Assembly: GCF_038561935.1 (NCBI RefSeq)
Contig: NZ_CP102770.1
Location: 9,858,001 to 9,922,000 of the forward strand
DNA length: 64,000 nucleotides
Direction of reading: 5' to 3'
Source: Myxococcus stipitatus
Lineage (GTDB): Bacteria; Myxococcota; Myxococcia; Myxococcales; Myxococcaceae
Position 1 is the first letter of the stretch. Every line of letters starts with the position of its first letter. Shown here one piece after another: positions 60,531-64,000 of this stretch. Made by a program: the position numbers and the translations under genes. Below the pieces are notes generated by a model. The model did no database searches and was not told where the DNA came from. It saw only the letters and a program-made list of their open reading frames with translations.

Positions 60531-60932
60531 TTGCTGAATCCGCACGACCGACGAGACCTCGCGAGCCTGGGACTGATGGTCCTGGTGTACGGGCTCGCCG
60601 TCGCGCCAGTGCTGCACGCGGTGGTCGGGCACGCAGGGGGCGCGGGGCATGTGCACCGTCACGGTGGCAAGGTGCACAGCCACGAGGCGCGCGAAGAAGC
60701 CGCCGAGGGGCTGACGCCGGAGCGCCGAGGGAAGGGCACCGAGGGGCACGGTCCGGATGGGCACAAGCACCTGACGGGCTCCGTGGAGCACCTGAGCGCG
60801 CTGGCGACGACGTGGGTGATGGTCCACGTGGCCGACGTGTCATGGGTTTCATGGGTCGCCGAGGCCGCGCGCGGTCCGACGCGGGCACCTGGGACCGCGC
60901 CGAGACGCACGGCGATGCCGCAAGGCCCGTAG
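60531..60932 (+). CDS. His-rich small membrane protein upstream of a TonB receptor
   Basis: About 133 residues. One hydrophobic segment (LMVLVYGLAVAPVLHAVVGH) is followed by a His-rich loop (GHVHRHGGKVHSH). The loop may bind Zn, Co or Cu. TTG 60531 is taken as the start; ATG 60576 in frame is possible. It precedes the TonB-dependent receptor by about 200 bases on the same strand. I do not recognise the family. Confidence 0.58.
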   Translation: MLNPHDRRDLASLGLMVLVYGLAVAPVLHAVVGHAGGAGHVHRHGGKVHSHEAREEAAEGLTPERRGKGTEGHGPDGHKHLTGSVEHLSALATTWVMVHVADVSWVSWVAEAARGPTRAPGTAPRRTAMPQGP

Positions 60933-61139
60933 GCGGGGCGGCTCGAACGACCTCTCGAATCTGTTCAACGTGAGCGCAGTGTGTCCGCGAGCCGGTTTGG
61001 CCTCGTGGGCCGCTGATGGCTTGCACGTCGTCGCTTTTCATCCGTGACGGCGGGCACTTCCGACCTCGAGCCCGAGGTGTCACGCGAGGAGCGCGTGCAC
61101 GAGGGCCCAGGCGCGAAGTGGACCTGCCGTAGGTGCCTC

Positions 61140-63641
61140 ATGCGCGTGCGTGTCCTGGCAGTGGTGTCGACATGTTTCCTGGCCTCGGGCGGGCCCTGCC
61201 TCGCGATGGCGCAAGGCGCCGAGGTGCGTTCATCGGCACTGGCGGCGCGTCCCGCGAACACGGAAACGCCAGGTCAGTCGAGGCCCGACGACAGTCCGGC
61301 CGCGCGCAACCAGGGTCGAAGCGGGCACGAGCAAGAGGGAGCGAAGGCCCCCGAGTACGAGGCCCCAACTTCTCCACAAGGGAAGCGGGCTTCCCCGGCC
61401 CCCACGACCTCCGAAGCCCCAGGCACCGAGCCGTGGAACACGGAGGAGTCGGCCCTCTCGCAAGCCGAAGCCTCAAGCCCCGCTCAGCGAAACACAGAGG
61501 ACTCCCTCCCCACGCAGACCGAAACCGCACGCACCACTCAGCGCGTCGCAGAGGAATCAGCCCCCTCCCAGGCCGAATCCTCGAACACAGCACAGCAAGC
61601 CACGGAGGACGCAGCTCCCTCACAGCCCACTGTCGCGACAGACGCACCAGAGTCCGCGCCGCAACCGACCACAAGTACAGTCGTCCGAGGAACACGGACG
61701 GCACGAAGCGCCTCCGAGGTCACGCTCGGCCGGGACATCCTGGACGCCGCGCCGCGCAGCGGAGCGGTGGACCTGTTGCGAGCCGTCCCCGGACTCGTCG
61801 CCTCGCAGCACAGTGGTGAAGGCAAGGCGCACCAGCTCTTCCTCCGAGGCTTCGACGCCCTCCACGGTCAGGACGTGGAGCTCGACGTCGCGGGCCTGCC
61901 GGTGAACGAAGTCAGCCACATCCACGCACTGGGCTACGCGGACCTCAACTTCGTCATCCCCGAAGTCGTCCAATCCATCGAAGTCACCGAGGGCTCCTAC
62001 CGCGCATCCCAGGGAGACTTCGCCGTCGCGGGAACCTTGCGCCTCGACCTCGGAGTCCGCGAGCAAGGTGTCCACATCGCGGGAACGCTGGGCCAGTACC
62101 GCCAGCGTCGACTCGTGGCGACGGTGCGCCCCGGAGAGGACCCCGGAACCTTCGCGGCCGTGGAGCTGGGTGAAGGAAGAGGCTTCGGCGCCCAGCGAGG
62201 CTACGGCCGAGCCGCCCTGCTCGCCCAGGCCACGGCGAAGCTGGGAGATGGCTTCACCGTCCGAGCCCTCGGAGGCAGCTACGTCACCCGCTTCGACTCC
62301 CCCGGAGTGGTGCGAGAGGACCACCTTCTCTCGGGGACCAGCGACTTCTTCTCCGCCTCCGCGCCGCGACAGGGAGGCACCGTCTCCCGCCATCAGCTCC
62401 TGCTCGGAGTGGAACTCCCCCGAGCGGGCAAGGGCCGCACCAGGCTCGAGCTCTTCGGCATCCTCTCGGACCTCCGTCTGCGCAACAACTTCACGGGCTT
62501 TCGAGTCGACTCACGAGGCGACGGCCTCGAGCAGACCAATGACGCCACGGTGCTGGGAGCCCGAGCGGAGCACCGCCGCAACGTGACGGCGTTCGGCCGT
62601 CCCGTGACGCTGGAGCTCGGACTCGGAGCAAGGCGCGACGGCGTCGAGCAGACCCAGCGCCGCTACCGCGAATCCGACGGAACCTTCTTCTCCGACGAAG
62701 TCGACGCGCGCTTCACACAGACCGATGTCTGGGGTTGGGCCGAAGGCCAGCTGTCCCTCGGCCGCTGGTCGCTCCGAGTGGGAGGACGCGCGGACGGCCT
62801 GGGCGTGGAGGTCTTCGACGCGCTCGCCTTCCGAGACCCGCGCTTCTACGACGGGCAAGGCTACTCCCGCAGCGCCTTCGGCGTGCACCTGGGCGCGAAG
62901 GCCGGCCTCGAGTACGCCCTGTCGGACGCGTCGGACACCTGGCGCTTCTTCGCCAGCTACGGCGACGGCTTCCGCTCCCCCCAAGCCCGCAGCCTCTCCG
63001 AGGGAGAACGCGCCCCCTTCGTCTCCGTCCACGGCGCGGAGCTGGGCGCGAGGAAGGACGGAGAGCGCTGGGCGCTCCAGCTCAGCCTCTTCGGCTCGCA
63101 GGTCGAGAACGACTTCTTCTTCGACCACACCGTGGGCACCACCGTGTACACGGGAGAGACCCTGCGCACCGGGCTCACGGCCTCGCTGCAAGCGCGCCCC
63201 GTGCCCGGACTGGTCGCCGCGCTGAGTGGCACCGTGGCACACGCCTACGTGAAGGCCACGGACACGATGCTCCCCTACTTCGCCCCCTTCGTCGGGCGAG
63301 CCGAGGTCGGCTGGGAGCGCCCGCTGGAGTGGTCCTGGCTGGGAGGAGAGAAGACCCTCCTCTCCCTGGGAACAGGCCTGACGTTCATCGGCCCGCGTCC
63401 GCTCCCCTTCGACGAGCGAAGCCGCACGGTGTTCCTCACCGACGTCGACGTGGCCGTGCGCCGAGGCGAGCTGGGCCTGCGTCTGGAGGTGATGAACCTC
63501 CTGGACGCGCGCTGGAGGGACGGAGAGTTCGTCTACAGCTCGCGCTTCGACCCGAACGCCCCGGCCAGCCTCGTGCCGGCCAGACATTTCACCGCGGGGT
63601 CGCCCAGGACGGCCTCGCTCACCCTGGAGGTCCATCTATGA
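61140..63641 (+). CDS. TonB-dependent outer-membrane receptor with long low-complexity N-terminal region
   Basis: An 833-residue protein. Signal peptide (VLAVVSTCFLASGGPCLAMA) cleaved near A-M-A. Then about 150 residues of Ser/Thr/Pro/Gln/Glu-rich repeats (SQAEASSPAQRNTEDS and similar units). Plug: GRDILDAAPRSGAVDLLRAV, LFLRGFDALHGQDVELDVAG and VTEGSYRASQGDFAVAGTL. Beta-barrel with typical TonB-receptor strands ending in a GSPRTASLTLEVHL terminus. ATG 61140 fits the signal. The stop overlaps the next ATG, so the lipoprotein is coupled. A metal complex is a plausible ligand from the neighbours. Confidence 0.88.
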   Translation: MRVRVLAVVSTCFLASGGPCLAMAQGAEVRSSALAARPANTETPGQSRPDDSPAARNQGRSGHEQEGAKAPEYEAPTSPQGKRASPAPTTSEAPGTEPWNTEESALSQAEASSPAQRNTEDSLPTQTETARTTQRVAEESAPSQAESSNTAQQATEDAAPSQPTVATDAPESAPQPTTSTVVRGTRTARSASEVTLGRDILDAAPRSGAVDLLRAVPGLVASQHSGEGKAHQLFLRGFDALHGQDVELDVAGLPVNEVSHIHALGYADLNFVIPEVVQSIEVTEGSYRASQGDFAVAGTLRLDLGVREQGVHIAGTLGQYRQRRLVATVRPGEDPGTFAAVELGEGRGFGAQRGYGRAALLAQATAKLGDGFTVRALGGSYVTRFDSPGVVREDHLLSGTSDFFSASAPRQGGTVSRHQLLLGVELPRAGKGRTRLELFGILSDLRLRNNFTGFRVDSRGDGLEQTNDATVLGARAEHRRNVTAFGRPVTLELGLGARRDGVEQTQRRYRESDGTFFSDEVDARFTQTDVWGWAEGQLSLGRWSLRVGGRADGLGVEVFDALAFRDPRFYDGQGYSRSAFGVHLGAKAGLEYALSDASDTWRFFASYGDGFRSPQARSLSEGERAPFVSVHGAELGARKDGERWALQLSLFGSQVENDFFFDHTVGTTVYTGETLRTGLTASLQARPVPGLVAALSGTVAHAYVKATDTMLPYFAPFVGRAEVGWERPLEWSWLGGEKTLLSLGTGLTFIGPRPLPFDERSRTVFLTDVDVAVRRGELGLRLEVMNLLDARWRDGEFVYSSRFDPNAPASLVPARHFTAGSPRTASLTLEVHL

Positions 63642-64000
63642 ATCGCAGAGGCATGTTGAGAGGAGCGCTGGCGCTTGCCACCGCGTCCGTCCTCTCGCTG
63701 GGCTGTGGCAGCGAAGCGGAGCGCCGCACCTTCACCGTGGAGACAACAGCCATCGCGCTGTCACAGCAACCCAATGAGCGGGGCTGGAGAATCACCCTCG
63801 ACACCGCACAGGTCTCCCTCGGCCCCGTGCGCTTCTTCGAGGGCCGCGTGTTGCTGTCCAGCCGTTCACCGCGCCTCGACCTGTACTCGCTCATCGGCGG
63901 AACGGCGCACGCACATCCGGGCCACTACATCCCAGGCGACGCGCTCGGCGAGCTGCTCGTGACCCACACCGTGAGCCTCCTGGGCGGCGTCACGCCGATG
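63638..64000 (+). CDS. Lipoprotein with His motif, partial (runs off the window)
   Basis: The ATG (63638) overlaps the receptor stop in an ATGA. The 121 residues visible begin MNRRGMLRGALALATASVLS and have an L-G-C-G lipobox. The mature part continues ITLDTAQVSLGPVRFFEGRV and AHAHPGHYIPGDALGELL. The AHAHPGH stretch suggests metal binding, fitting an operon for metal uptake. The C terminus is missing. Confidence 0.8.
   Translation, partial: MNRRGMLRGALALATASVLSLGCGSEAERRTFTVETTAIALSQQPNERGWRITLDTAQVSLGPVRFFEGRVLLSSRSPRLDLYSLIGGTAHAHPGHYIPGDALGELLVTHTVSLLGGVTPM

Overview
This 64-kb window comes from a high-GC (about two-thirds G+C), delta-proteobacterial type genome. The gene families point to a myxobacterium of the Myxococcus/Corallococcus kind: many lipoproteins, DUF2169, TIGR02270, Imm11 and Imm49 families, DUF4846, and BTAD-ATPase regulators. 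It is dense protein-coding sequence with no rRNA, tRNA or CRISPR that I can see, and one complete insertion sequence. Most calls rest on family recognition by eye; no database search was run.

Region 1 (1-4104) holds two tandemly duplicated secreted lipoproteins, each followed by its own hairpin terminator, then a TetR-type repressor divergent from a quinone-oxidoreductase-like enzyme, with a double palindromic operator between them.

Region 2 (4124-23244) is a type VI secretion (T6SS) effector island without core T6SS genes. A VgrG whose C-terminal extension looks like a CHAT/caspase-like cysteine protease (6286-9693) is followed on the same strand by three small proteins with PepSY-like features and a duplicated-domain lipoprotein. 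A second, plain VgrG is divergent. Next come a TIGR02270 HEAT-type protein, a ketosynthase-fold protein that appears to lack the active-site Cys, three imm11 copies beside an AHH-type nuclease toxin, an Imm49-like gene, DUF6484, a DUF4150 PAAR-like protein and a DUF2169 protein. One imm11 copy is split by an IS66-family element with an 8-bp target duplication. Removing the element and one duplication restores a 588-nt reading frame, the same length as the two intact copies.

Region 3 (23263-44681) is housekeeping and accessory metabolism: a MalEFG-like sugar ABC transporter without its ATPase, tandem STAS-like paralogues, a fatty acid desaturase, a DUF4846 protein, a CDP-alcohol phosphatidyltransferase, a repeat-bearing lipoprotein, a gene with a probable frameshift, a MltA transglycosylase, an amidohydrolase, a 2OG-Fe(II) oxygenase, a lipase, an SDR, a LysR/metallo-beta-lactamase-fold pair, an esterase, and an alpha/beta hydrolase divergent from a TetR regulator with a palindromic operator.

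Region 4 (44686-54634) includes a BlaI-type repressor translationally coupled to an M56 (BlaR1-like) peptidase whose C-terminal sensor is replaced by a MltD-like lytic transglycosylase domain, with two BlaI-like operators upstream. It also has a flavin monooxygenase divergent from a BTAD/AAA regulator; between them lies an 11-bp-period direct repeat of the kind SARP regulators bind. A LysR regulator is divergent from a zinc alcohol dehydrogenase.

Region 5 (54767-64000) has an acyltransferase-3 membrane protein, a subtilisin-type lipoprotein protease, a GlpD-type dehydrogenase, and the start of a TonB-receptor operon with a His-rich membrane protein upstream and a His-containing lipoprotein running off the window end, suggesting metal uptake.
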